Source: Bacteroidota bacterium (GTDB taxonomy: Bacteria > Bacteroidota > Bacteroidia > JACPRZ01). From it: a DNA stretch of 64,000 nt. The DNA lies in assembly GCA_016193485.1 (NCBI GenBank), contig JACPRZ010000015.1, forward strand, positions 1 to 64,000. Direction: 5' to 3'. A program made the position numbers and the translations under genes. Of the stretch, positions 47,335-56,479 are shown piece after piece; positions within the stretch are counted from its first letter, which is position 1, and every line of letters starts with the position of its first letter. Below the pieces are notes generated by a model, which made no database searches, had not been told where the DNA came from, and saw only the letters and a list, made by a program, of their open reading frames with translations.

Positions 47335-48073
47335 TATTGATAAGGGAATTGTCATAAAAGACAATAGAGAATACCCCATTGGAAGCCCGTATGCTTTTAA
47401 AATTATTTCCGAGGCATGGCTGCGAAGCGGGTGGGATTCCAAGTATGTCTATTCATTCACATGGTTGGGCCGCCCGGTAATTCAGTTGCCGGAAGACCTG
47501 ATGAGGATACAGGAAGTTATTTTTAATATTAAACCTGATGTAATTATTGAAACAGGAGTAGCGCATGGAGGTTCATTGATTTTCTATGCATCGCTCTGTA
47601 AGGCAATGGGGAAAGGGAAAGTCATTGGTGTTGACATCGAAATACGGTCCCCTAATAGAAATGCTCTTGAAACACATTTTTTATTCCCCTTTATTACTTT
47701 GATTGAGGGTAATTCAACAAATCCGGAAATTATTTCTATAGTTAAACAACAAGTTAAATCCAGGGATAAGGTTTTAATCTTGCTTGATTCTAAACATAGT
47801 TACTCCCATGTTTTGGCTGAATTGAAAGCATATTCCGAGTTGGTTTCTTTAAATTCGTATATTGTAGCAACTGACGGAATAATGGAATATGTGGTTGGCG
47901 CTCCGAGAACCAATCCTGACTGGGTTACCAATAATCCGAAAAAAGCAGCGGAACAATTTGTCAGGGAGAACCCGAACTTTATCATTGAAGAACCCGCATT
48001 CCCGTTCAACGAAGGTATGATAACGGAAAGAGTTACCTATTGGCCAGGTGCGTATATAAAACGGGTTAAATAA
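47321..48073 (+). CDS. CmcI/rhamnosyl-O-methyltransferase family protein
   Basis: This 250-residue protein matches the cephalosporin hydroxylase/CmcI family (PF04989), which includes rhamnosyl O-methyltransferases. Visible blocks: the start FKIISEAWLRSGWDSKYVYSF, SAM-binding PDVIIETGVAHGGS (about 74-87), VIGVDIEIR, and LLDSKHSYSHVLAEL (about 150) with ATDGIMEYV. It probably O-methylates the sugar. The frame overlaps the preceding gene by 14 bp. Confidence 0.88.
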   Translation: MIQIDIDKGIVIKDNREYPIGSPYAFKIISEAWLRSGWDSKYVYSFTWLGRPVIQLPEDLMRIQEVIFNIKPDVIIETGVAHGGSLIFYASLCKAMGKGKVIGVDIEIRSPNRNALETHFLFPFITLIEGNSTNPEIISIVKQQVKSRDKVLILLDSKHSYSHVLAELKAYSELVSLNSYIVATDGIMEYVVGAPRTNPDWVTNNPKKAAEQFVRENPNFIIEEPAFPFNEGMITERVTYWPGAYIKRVK

Positions 48074-48093
48074 AATAGACCGGCTTATTTTAT
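48070..48093 (+). repeat. AT-rich hairpin between CmcI-like gene and wzx
   Basis: ATAAAATA and TATTTTAT pair over an 8-nt loop at the end of the CmcI-like gene. The stem is weak and overlaps the stop codon; no T-tract follows. Confidence 0.3.
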
Positions 48094-48147
48094 ACGATCT
48101 TCCGGGCAGGGAATAATGCCCCATAACTTTTATATTCTGTTCCAAAA

Positions 48148-49674
48148 GTGTTATTCAGGTTACCTACAATCAGCACGCTTAAAGTAAATTTATTTTCGAA
48201 CTATGTTTCGAATATAATCATTGCTGGTTTGGGAATTATTTTCGTCCCGGTTTATCTGAAATACCTGGGTACTGAAACGTACGGTTTAATCGGTGTGTTC
48301 ATGAGTTTACAGGTGATATTTTCTGTCTTGGACGGGGGTCTGGGAAGCGCGCTGACAAAGGAAATAGCCCAAAGATCTTCGTACCCGGCCGTGAAAGAAA
48401 ATAAAATCGGTGACCTTGTTAAAACGCTGGGCACCATTTATTGGATGGTTGCTGTTATTGCTGGCGTATTTGCAATTTTAATTTCTCCGCTGCTTGCCGG
48501 GTATTGGGTAAAACCTGTAAACCTTACCTATTATGATGTCGTAGAAGTTTTTATCCTTCTCAGTATGTCGTTAATTTTTCTTTTACCTTCCGGTTTTTAT
48601 TCCGGAGGTCTGATAGGATTACAAAAACATCTTACTCTTAATATTTTAAAAGTAATATTTGCCCTTGTAAAAAATGGAGGAGCAGTTGTTGTATTAATAT
48701 TTTCTTCCGAAAAATTAATTACCTTTTTTACCTGGAACCTCATTGTAAATGCCCTTCAGTCATTGGTATTTAAAATGACCTTGTGGAAATATATTGGAAA
48801 AGAGCGGGTAAAAGCGAAGTTTAACTGGCAGGAATTTGCTTCCGTACGAAAATACGCATTAGGCATCACACGCATTAATATCACTGCATTAATCTTAACA
48901 CAGGTAGACCGCATTGTCCTGAGTAAGATTTTACCTCTCAATCAATTCGGATGTTATACATTAGCCGGTTCGATTGCCGTTTTTATTTACCAGATAATTC
49001 AACCGATCAATCAATCCTTTTTCCCCAGGTTTGCGGCTTTAACAGGCAGCAGCGATAAAAATGAATTAAGACAGGTGTACCAGCTGGCATATCAGGTAGT
49101 CAGTTTACTGATCATACCTGCTTTTTTGATACTTGCTTTTTTCAGCGAAGAGTTATTATATCTTGTAACCAGCGATGTAACATTGACACAAAGCACAAAA
49201 ATAATCTTATCTGTGCTGGCAGTAGCCAACGGTTTGAATTCCTTGTTGAATATACCTTATCAATTATCGCTTGCATACGGCTGGACAAAATATTCGTTTT
49301 ATCAGAACATTTTATTGATAATTACTTTAACGCCTCTTACAATTTATCTATCTTTGCATTACTCCGCTCTCGGAGGAGCTGTTTCCTGGTTAATTTTAAA
49401 TATAATAATCCTAATTACCGGTTCAATTATTATTCACAAACGATTAATAAGGGATGAAATACTAAAATGGTATATGTACGGGCTCTCTCTTCCGTTAGTC
49501 CTGAACACGGGACTGGTATGGATTTTCCGGGAAATATCGGGATGGGATATGACTAATAAATTCCTTACAATAATTATCGTTTTTTCTTTTGGGATTATAT
49601 GTTTAACGTTTAATTCAATTCTTTTACCGGAGATAAGAAAACGAATTATCGGATTTAAACTTTACCGGCAATGA
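48148..49674 (+). CDS. Polysaccharide flippase (Wzx/MATE-like)
   Basis: This 508-residue protein has about 12-14 membrane segments and matches the Wzx type of polysaccharide transporters. The N-terminus (NYVSNIIIAGLGIIFVPVYL, then KYLGTETYGLIGVF) is typical. It should flip the undecaprenyl-linked repeat unit across the inner membrane. The start is GTG (48148). The stop overlaps the next ATG as ATGA. No obvious Wzy is next to it. Confidence 0.88.
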   Translation: MLFRLPTISTLKVNLFSNYVSNIIIAGLGIIFVPVYLKYLGTETYGLIGVFMSLQVIFSVLDGGLGSALTKEIAQRSSYPAVKENKIGDLVKTLGTIYWMVAVIAGVFAILISPLLAGYWVKPVNLTYYDVVEVFILLSMSLIFLLPSGFYSGGLIGLQKHLTLNILKVIFALVKNGGAVVVLIFSSEKLITFFTWNLIVNALQSLVFKMTLWKYIGKERVKAKFNWQEFASVRKYALGITRINITALILTQVDRIVLSKILPLNQFGCYTLAGSIAVFIYQIIQPINQSFFPRFAALTGSSDKNELRQVYQLAYQVVSLLIIPAFLILAFFSEELLYLVTSDVTLTQSTKIILSVLAVANGLNSLLNIPYQLSLAYGWTKYSFYQNILLIITLTPLTIYLSLHYSALGGAVSWLILNIIILITGSIIIHKRLIRDEILKWYMYGLSLPLVLNTGLVWIFREISGWDMTNKFLTIIIVFSFGIICLTFNSILLPEIRKRIIGFKLYRQ

Positions 49675-50576
49675 ATGCAGTTCCTGGCAATTTTACCGAT
49701 AAAATAACCGTAGGCATTCCGACATTTAACCGGCCCGATGACCTTAAACAAACCCTTGATTGTTTATTGAAGCAATCCTATACAAATCTGGAGATAATTA
49801 TTTCAGATAATTGTTCATCAGACAGTAGAGTAAAAGAAATTATGCGGACGTATGCGGCTTCAGATACAAGGATTGTATTGTATTTTCAGGATAAAAACAT
49901 CGGGATAGTTAAAAATTTCACATTTGTTTTGGAAAAGGCAACGGGTGGTTTTTTCATGTGGAAATCTGATGATGACAAAATAGAAGATGTGGATTTTATC
50001 AGCAAACTGTATACGAAATTAATAGAGACGGACAGCGATTTTGCATTTCCAGATGGGTTTTACTTAAAAAATGAGGCAAATGCGGGATTCGCATTAAAAA
50101 AAGTATATTCAAATTGTCGAACCAAAATGGATTACCTCAGGGGTTATACTACATCTTTTTCCTGTCTCGAATTTTACGGTTTATACAACCTGAGTAAGTT
50201 CGATAAAAAATCCGAAATGAAGTTTAATGACCAGGTTGTGTGTCCCGATATTTTATACCTCCCCGAATTATTCCTGGCTCACAAGGTTGTATTTGTTCCT
50301 GAAACGCATTATACTTTTGGCCATAAACCCAGTATTGATGGTTTTAAAATTAACCTTAATATTTTTAAGGACAGGCAATTTGTCATGCGGCACCTGATAG
50401 GGAATTTCGCTGCAACTGAATTGCTGACGCCATCTGAAAGAAAAGAGATTGTGGCTAATTTATTACAATATTATGAGGCGATTATTAACGAGCAGAAATC
50501 TGTTTCAAGGTTCTCACGGGTTAAAACTGAAATCAAAAATAAATTAAAAATGTTGATGGGAATCGGAAAAACGTAA
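49671..50576 (+). CDS. Glycosyltransferase family 2
   Basis: This 301-residue enzyme has the GT-A start KITVGIPTFNRPDDLKQTLDC (about 10-30), the NDP-binding ISDNCSSDSR (about 44-53) and the DxD-like motif SDDDK (about 100-104). It adds one sugar to the growing repeat unit; donor unknown. It is translationally coupled to the flippase (ATGA). Confidence 0.88.
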   Translation: MNAVPGNFTDKITVGIPTFNRPDDLKQTLDCLLKQSYTNLEIIISDNCSSDSRVKEIMRTYAASDTRIVLYFQDKNIGIVKNFTFVLEKATGGFFMWKSDDDKIEDVDFISKLYTKLIETDSDFAFPDGFYLKNEANAGFALKKVYSNCRTKMDYLRGYTTSFSCLEFYGLYNLSKFDKKSEMKFNDQVVCPDILYLPELFLAHKVVFVPETHYTFGHKPSIDGFKINLNIFKDRQFVMRHLIGNFAATELLTPSERKEIVANLLQYYEAIINEQKSVSRFSRVKTEIKNKLKMLMGIGKT

Positions 50577-50582
50577 TGTTTT

Positions 50583-52325
50583 ATGAATTTATTAATAAGG
50601 CACAGAAAAATAGTTGGTATTTCACTGTTCATAATACTTGCCATCCTGATAAGGTTCAAAATAATTCTATTCGGGCTTCCGTACTCCATGCATGCTGATG
50701 AAACGTACGTTTATAAAGACCCGTTAAAAATACTCTTATTATTTAAGGATTTAAATTTTTCGCAACCCTATAACCTGGTTAATTGGTTGCTGGCCGTTTG
50801 GACCGGTATAATTTTCGTGATTGGATATATTTTCGGACAATGGCCTGATTTCAATACATTCAGGGATCTTTTGCTATTGGAGGACGGCAAAATCATCTTT
50901 GCCTACAGGGTTCTGTCATTACTTGCAAGTATTTCCGGTAATGTAATATTGTATCGTCTTTGCACGGGAATCACAACCAACGGGATTTTAAAAATCCTCT
51001 TTGCATTAACATTTCTTTTAAACCCGGTTGAGTTATTATCGGATAATTGGATTAAATATGATGCCTATGTTTTTCTCTCTTTTTGCATTTTATTGAACTA
51101 TTCATACTCCTGTTTCTTCCTGTCTCGGGAAGATGCGGTAAAAAAACTCTACCTGTTTTCGATCATTGCCATCTCGGTAAGAATAGAATTCATTTCTTTT
51201 TTCATTTCAATTTTATTATATGACGGTTATAATAATTATTTGACCCTGGGAAGAAGGGATTTCATCACCAACATAAAAAAAAAATCAGTTTATATACTGA
51301 AGGGAACCCTGGTCTACTGCATAATCACATTCTTCCCTGTAAATTATATTTATAATTATCTTTATCCTGTTTCGGCTAATGTCGGAATAACGAAGCCCTT
51401 CGAAAAGGTTATTTCTTCACGATTAATGGATTATTTTTACTCCGGAACACTCTTTCAGAACATCACGAAAAATTTCTTATTTTATTTTAATACTTGCTTT
51501 TTGGCCTTAGGTCCCGTGATTATTATTTGCATCGCGTTTTTTTTTATCAAAATGAACAGGGCGCGATATTTGTTCCTCTTTATGATTTTCACCGGTGCGG
51601 TGCTTTTATTATATGGCGCTTTTGGCACGCACTATTTTTTGACCATGTCGGTGATATTTATTTTTGGAAGTTGTGTATTTATCTCGCAACTCCGGAATAT
51701 CCGTTTACAAATTATTTATGCTTTGTTTAATCTGGTATATGTTTCAACTGTAAGTTTTAGTTTTCTTGCTGCTATTTCATTTTCCAGGGATCCGCGGCTT
51801 GAAGCGGCCGATTACATTTCTGAAAACATCAGTCCCTCCGACTTGATTGCAATGGAAACCCATTCTATGAACGGATTAGGCCCTCCTCTGAATGAATGTA
51901 AGGATATTTTGCTGAAAAAAAGTGAGATTATTGCCGAAATCGGGGGTGGGACTGGCGAAACCTATCGCTTGAAAGCAAATAACGCTGCAGGTACCTGCTG
52001 GAAAATACTTGATATTTTCAGTACCGACTACTTTGCGGGTAGCGCGTATGAAAAGACCTGGATCAATACGTATGACAAAGATCTGTTGGCAAGGGGAAAT
52101 CCGGAATATTATATCACTACCCGTTCATTACAACAAACCAAGCCCGAAGGTGGGATGTTACCGGCCAATTCTCAGTCCATAGAATTCTATGATTATATAA
52201 AGAGCAATTATACCCTTTTACGGGAATTTAAATGCGCAATCTTTGATCCCAGGCTCCCATATCTGTTAAATGGAGGGTTGTACTTAAGGCCGGTACGCAT
52301 TTATAAAAAAAATAAAAATCAATAA
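50583..52325 (+). CDS. GT-C-like integral membrane glycosyltransferase
   Basis: This 580-residue protein has about 10-12 membrane helices and a soluble C-terminal part (about 400-580). The first outer loop has GLPYSMHADETYVY (about 31-44), where Asp-Glu matches the catalytic acidic pair of GT-C enzymes (ArnT/PMT type) using polyprenyl-phosphate donors. A Wzy polymerase is another possibility, since none is otherwise visible, but the DE motif favours GT-C. Confidence 0.75.
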   Translation: MNLLIRHRKIVGISLFIILAILIRFKIILFGLPYSMHADETYVYKDPLKILLLFKDLNFSQPYNLVNWLLAVWTGIIFVIGYIFGQWPDFNTFRDLLLLEDGKIIFAYRVLSLLASISGNVILYRLCTGITTNGILKILFALTFLLNPVELLSDNWIKYDAYVFLSFCILLNYSYSCFFLSREDAVKKLYLFSIIAISVRIEFISFFISILLYDGYNNYLTLGRRDFITNIKKKSVYILKGTLVYCIITFFPVNYIYNYLYPVSANVGITKPFEKVISSRLMDYFYSGTLFQNITKNFLFYFNTCFLALGPVIIICIAFFFIKMNRARYLFLFMIFTGAVLLLYGAFGTHYFLTMSVIFIFGSCVFISQLRNIRLQIIYALFNLVYVSTVSFSFLAAISFSRDPRLEAADYISENISPSDLIAMETHSMNGLGPPLNECKDILLKKSEIIAEIGGGTGETYRLKANNAAGTCWKILDIFSTDYFAGSAYEKTWINTYDKDLLARGNPEYYITTRSLQQTKPEGGMLPANSQSIEFYDYIKSNYTLLREFKCAIFDPRLPYLLNGGLYLRPVRIYKKNKNQ

Positions 52326-52340
52326 CCAGGTTCCCTTCGC

Positions 52341-53558
52341 ATGAATATATTGATGTTCAGTCCATCGTATGGCTTGGCCGGGGGGGCGGTTATTGCCGCA
52401 AACCGTCTTTTTCATGGGCTGCTTTTCCAGGGTGCGGATGTCAAAATGCTTGTAGGAAAGATGTCCGGTAAAAATGACAGGGTAAATGTTATTCAGCACA
52501 ACTTTTTAGGAGAGAAAATTCTTAGCCGCCTTACTCTTGCCTTGGGTTTGAATTACATTCATTATTATAGTTCATTCAGAATTCCGGATTACGATTTTTT
52601 TAAGGAGGCGGACGTATTAAATTTTCATACGATTCATAGCGGTTATTTCAACTATCTTGCTTTACCAAAGTTAACTCGTTTGAAACCTGCTGTCTTTACT
52701 CTTCATGATATGTGGAGTTTTACCGGGCATTGCGGTTTCAGTTATCGTTGCGAAAAATGGAAGACAGGATGCGGAAAATGCCCTTATCTAAATGAGTACC
52801 CATCTATGAAATGGGACAACTCTGCTTTTGAATGGAAATTGAAAAAATACATTTTTAAGCGTTCAAAAATCAGTATAGTAGTACCAAGTAAATGGCTTTT
52901 GAGCAATGCAAGACAGAGCATATTAAACCACTTTACTATGCACCACATTCCAAATGGACTTAATTTAGATACATTTCGTCCTTTGGACCAATTGCAATGT
53001 AAAAAAATGTTGAATATTCCCGCTGAGAAAAAAGTATTGCTTTTTGCAGCAATGGGATTGTCTGATCATCGGAAGGGAGGTGACTTATTATATAGATCTT
53101 TATGTGATCTGCCGCAATCGATGAAAAAATCGGTAGTACTGCTGACCATGGGACATCCTGAAAATAGTTTTCGAAATATGGACATCCAAACGTGTAATCT
53201 TGGATATATTTCCGGTGACGGGGAAAAAGCTGTAGCATTTTCTGCGGCTGATTTATACCTGTTTCCAAGCCGCGCTGATAACTTTCCATGTATCGTTCAG
53301 GAAAGCATTGCCTGCGGAACCCCTGTGGTTGCTTTTGATGTAGGTGGCATTCCGGAACTGGTTCGCCCGGGCATCACCGGCTTGCTTGCGGTACCCGGGG
53401 ATACTACTGACTTTCTTGCAAGGTTCACAGACCTTCTTGACCAGGATGATTATAGAGAAAAAATGAGGTTGAATTGCCGAAGGGTTGCTTTGGAAGAATA
53501 CGGTATAGATGTACAGGTCAAATCATATTTAAAGTTATTTTCATCCTTAGTTAACTAA
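52341..53558 (+). CDS. Glycosyltransferase family 4
   Basis: This 405-residue GT-B enzyme has the N-terminal MNILMFSPSYGLAGGAVIAA start and the Cys-rich GHCGFSYRCEKWKTGCGKCP loop (about 130-149) seen in a subgroup of capsular GT4 enzymes. The C-terminal domain has the E-x7-E region SRADNFPCIVQESIACGTP and later ADLYLFPS. It transfers an unknown sugar to the repeat unit. Confidence 0.9.
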   Translation: MNILMFSPSYGLAGGAVIAANRLFHGLLFQGADVKMLVGKMSGKNDRVNVIQHNFLGEKILSRLTLALGLNYIHYYSSFRIPDYDFFKEADVLNFHTIHSGYFNYLALPKLTRLKPAVFTLHDMWSFTGHCGFSYRCEKWKTGCGKCPYLNEYPSMKWDNSAFEWKLKKYIFKRSKISIVVPSKWLLSNARQSILNHFTMHHIPNGLNLDTFRPLDQLQCKKMLNIPAEKKVLLFAAMGLSDHRKGGDLLYRSLCDLPQSMKKSVVLLTMGHPENSFRNMDIQTCNLGYISGDGEKAVAFSAADLYLFPSRADNFPCIVQESIACGTPVVAFDVGGIPELVRPGITGLLAVPGDTTDFLARFTDLLDQDDYREKMRLNCRRVALEEYGIDVQVKSYLKLFSSLVN

Positions 53559-53563
53559 ACAGT

Positions 53564-54463
53564 ATGCGTCAGCGTTGTCTCTTTTGCCATTCAGATAATT
53601 ATTCTTCCTCATTTCTTCCCGATACCTTTTTCAACAATAAACATTTCAGGTATATTACATGCAATAATTGTCAATTGGTGTACCTTGATCCATTGCCGGT
53701 ACAGGAAGATTTTGAAGCCATCTATCAGCCATCCTATCAAAGCGGAATCAATAATATTATTTTTGACCGTAATAAAAAACCTGAAGGGTTGAGGTTCCCG
53801 TACAGCAGACATTTTGCAGTAATCAGCAAATATGCACCCGGGAAAAAAATTCTTGATTACGGATGTGGCCAGGGTAATTTTGTCATTAATGCAGTTCATG
53901 CCGGTTTCCGTTGTGATGGGGTTGAATATAATCCTGTTCATATTGGGATTTTAAAAAAAGAAATCGTTAATAGTAATTTTTATCTTCCTGAAATATTTTT
54001 TAAGACGGGTAATGATGTGTACGATATTATTCGGTTAAGTAATGTGCTTGAACATCTTCCCAATCCAACGCAAACTCTGTCGGATTTAATTGATAAACTT
54101 AACCGGGGAGGGATCCTGCTTATTGAGGGCCCCATCGAAACAAATTTCAACGTTGCTTTCCTTATCAGGAAAATTTATTTTAACATATCAAAATTCTTAT
54201 TCAAAAACCGGGTGGCATTTCATCCTCCGACCCATTTGTTTTTCTCCAATGCCTTTAATCAAAGAAAATTTCTTGGAAACTTACGGTTAGAGGAAATTCA
54301 ATTTGAAATATGTGAAAACGCCTGGCCTTTTCCTGAAAAATGGAAAGATGTTACAGGAATTGGCAGCGCGGTAAAATATTTAATAGCTCAATTCAGTTTG
54401 TTCCTGAGTTTATTTAATAAAAACTTGGGAAATACATTTCTTTATGTTGGCAGAAAATCATAA
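53564..54463 (+). CDS. Zinc-ribbon class I SAM methyltransferase
   Basis: This 299-residue protein begins with a CxxC pair (CLFC at 5-8) and CNNC (about 33-36), likely a zinc ribbon. SAM motif I is KKILDYGCGQGNFVINA (about 94-110) and a later block is LSNVLEHLPNPTQTL. It is a Methyltransf_23-type enzyme and may methylate the polysaccharide terminus or a sugar. Exact substrate unknown. Confidence 0.85.
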   Translation: MRQRCLFCHSDNYSSSFLPDTFFNNKHFRYITCNNCQLVYLDPLPVQEDFEAIYQPSYQSGINNIIFDRNKKPEGLRFPYSRHFAVISKYAPGKKILDYGCGQGNFVINAVHAGFRCDGVEYNPVHIGILKKEIVNSNFYLPEIFFKTGNDVYDIIRLSNVLEHLPNPTQTLSDLIDKLNRGGILLIEGPIETNFNVAFLIRKIYFNISKFLFKNRVAFHPPTHLFFSNAFNQRKFLGNLRLEEIQFEICENAWPFPEKWKDVTGIGSAVKYLIAQFSLFLSLFNKNLGNTFLYVGRKS

Positions 54464-54469
54464 AATAAA

Positions 54470-55405
54470 ATGAATCCGGTAGTCATTAGTCCACTTACTC
54501 AAACTCCGAATACGAAATGGGAACGCGATATTAAGATCGCTGAAATAATTAAGTTATATGGCAAATTATTCGGACTGGATATCAGATATCTGTTTAATGG
54601 TATTGAGCATATTAGTGTTTATTTATGCCAGGATTCAGGATACAGGTTCTATTATCCCTTACATATTTCCGGAGACGAGAGGTTTTATTCAGTACTTTCA
54701 AAACTCGACTGGTATTATAACCCATGGAAATGGGAACATGAACAGAGTTTGTCTTTCATAAATGAAGGATTCAAAGTCCTTGAGGTAGGAGCCGGAAGCG
54801 GTTTATTCCTGAAAAGGGTATCCGATGAAATCAGGAACGTAACATGTGTCGGGCTGGAGATAAACAGTTCGGCAATAACGTCAGCAAAAAAAAATAATGT
54901 GGATGTAAGAAATGAATCCATTGAAAAACATTCTGCCTCTAATAATGAAACCTATGATGTTGTATGCTCCCATCAGGTGCTCGAACATATATCTGATGTT
55001 TATTCATTCCTGAATTCCCAGATTAATTGTCTTAAAAAGGGCGGAAAGATGATCATCAGTGTTCCCAATAATGACAGTTTTATCAAAGACAATACGATGG
55101 ATACCTATATTCTGAATACACCTCCTCATCACATGGGTTTATGGAATGAAATATCATTCTTATATTTATCAAAACTTTTCAATTTGAATATTGATAAAGT
55201 AATTATGGAACCATTGCAGCCGGATAGTTACACTACTTTTCAATATACATTGTTCAGAAAAATGTTTTTAAGAAATGATTTTCTTACCCGGCAATATTGG
55301 AGGATACATTGCAAATTGAATTTGCTAAACCCGGTGAATTTTTTAATCAAAAAAACATCAAAAAATATTATGGGTCATACCATAATGGCAATTTATACAA
55401 AATGA
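54470..55405 (+). CDS. Class I SAM methyltransferase
   Basis: This 311-residue protein has SAM motif I FKVLEVGAGSGLFLKRV (about 96-112) and the motif CSHQVLEHISDVYSFL (about 164-179). It lacks the zinc ribbon of the preceding gene and has a divergent N-terminus (about 1-80). It probably methylates a sugar or lipid-linked glycan. Its stop overlaps the start of a 30-codon frame as ATGA. Confidence 0.84.
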   Translation: MNPVVISPLTQTPNTKWERDIKIAEIIKLYGKLFGLDIRYLFNGIEHISVYLCQDSGYRFYYPLHISGDERFYSVLSKLDWYYNPWKWEHEQSLSFINEGFKVLEVGAGSGLFLKRVSDEIRNVTCVGLEINSSAITSAKKNNVDVRNESIEKHSASNNETYDVVCSHQVLEHISDVYSFLNSQINCLKKGGKMIISVPNNDSFIKDNTMDTYILNTPPHHMGLWNEISFLYLSKLFNLNIDKVIMEPLQPDSYTTFQYTLFRKMFLRNDFLTRQYWRIHCKLNLLNPVNFLIKKTSKNIMGHTIMAIYTK

Positions 55406-55494
55406 GTTTTGCCGTAAAAACAGCGCAGAGTTTATCCGTCAGACCCATGAAATGGATCCGGCACCTCAGTGATGCAATAAGATCAATACGATGA
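55402..55494 (+). CDS. Possible 30-residue coupled small ORF
   Basis: A 30-codon frame starts with the ATG that overlaps the upstream stop as ATGA and ends with a TGA that overlaps the downstream SDR start, also as ATGA. Its product begins MSFAVKTAQS and is basic (several Arg, Lys). It matches no family I know. It may be a real small protein, a re-initiation bridge or a remnant. Confidence 0.35.
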   Translation: MSFAVKTAQSLSVRPMKWIRHLSDAIRSIR

Positions 55495-56432
55495 CTCTTC
55501 CGCGAATTCTCATAACCGGTGCATCAGGATTTTTAGGACAACACCTTCTTGAAGAGTTGAAAGAAGATGCATTTATTATTCGAGCGCTGCTCAGGAGAAA
55601 TTCTAATAATTTATGGACATCAAACAAAGATATTGAAACCTGTATTGCTGACATTTCCGATAAAACATCTTTAGAAAAAGCATTTCAAAATGTAGATTTA
55701 GTGATCCACCTTGCCGCGGAAAGATGCATTGAAAATAATTTGTTTGCAACGAATGTAATTGGCGTGAAGAATATAATTGAAATGGCAAAAAAGTATAGCA
55801 TAAAAAAAATTATCCATTTGAGCAGCATAAGTGTTTTTGGGATGAAAAATTGCCGGAAAAAAATAATTGTAGGGGATTTATTTCCATGCAACCCTCTGAC
55901 TGAGTATGGAAAAACAAAATTAGAATCTGAACGCCTGCTTAATAAATTAGGTCTTGAAGGAAATATAAAAATCATCGTCCTTCGTTCTGAAGCCATGTTT
56001 GGTGAACGGCAACCTGAAAAATATCTGGTTGATCTATTAAATAGAATAAAGAACCTGGGATATATTATTCGACACAAGAATTCATTTGCAAATTTTGTCT
56101 ATGTAAAAGATGTGGCTCATGCCATCAGGTATTTTTTAAAAAACGAGACCGGCAATACAACACTTACCGTTGGAGAATCAATGCCTTTCCAGCGCTTTAT
56201 TACCATGCTGTCAGGTCAATTGGGTGTTAGGTGTAAAATGTTAAGCATTCATCCATACTTATTTTATTTGATGGAATCTGTTAATTATTTTGGAATTAAA
56301 AAAATAAAAGATAAGTTCGAGTCAATTTCCAACTGTGTCGCTTATGATGATTCCTTTATGAAAACCATTATTAAATACCGGTACGGCATATCTTTTGGTA
56401 TTTCCAGCACAATTAACTATTATAAAGTGTGA
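55491..56432 (+). CDS. NAD-dependent epimerase/dehydratase (SDR)
   Basis: This 313-residue extended SDR has RILITGASGFLGQ (about 5-17), LVIHLAAE, and catalytic Tyr-x-x-x-Lys in YGKTKLESE. It could act on a nucleotide sugar or a lipid-linked sugar of this locus. It starts by overlap with the preceding small frame. Confidence 0.88.
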   Translation: MTLPRILITGASGFLGQHLLEELKEDAFIIRALLRRNSNNLWTSNKDIETCIADISDKTSLEKAFQNVDLVIHLAAERCIENNLFATNVIGVKNIIEMAKKYSIKKIIHLSSISVFGMKNCRKKIIVGDLFPCNPLTEYGKTKLESERLLNKLGLEGNIKIIVLRSEAMFGERQPEKYLVDLLNRIKNLGYIIRHKNSFANFVYVKDVAHAIRYFLKNETGNTTLTVGESMPFQRFITMLSGQLGVRCKMLSIHPYLFYLMESVNYFGIKKIKDKFESISNCVAYDDSFMKTIIKYRYGISFGISSTINYYKV

Positions 56433-56479
56433 AATTCAAAGGATGAACTCTTTCGTCCGTTTACAAGGATTTAGATATT

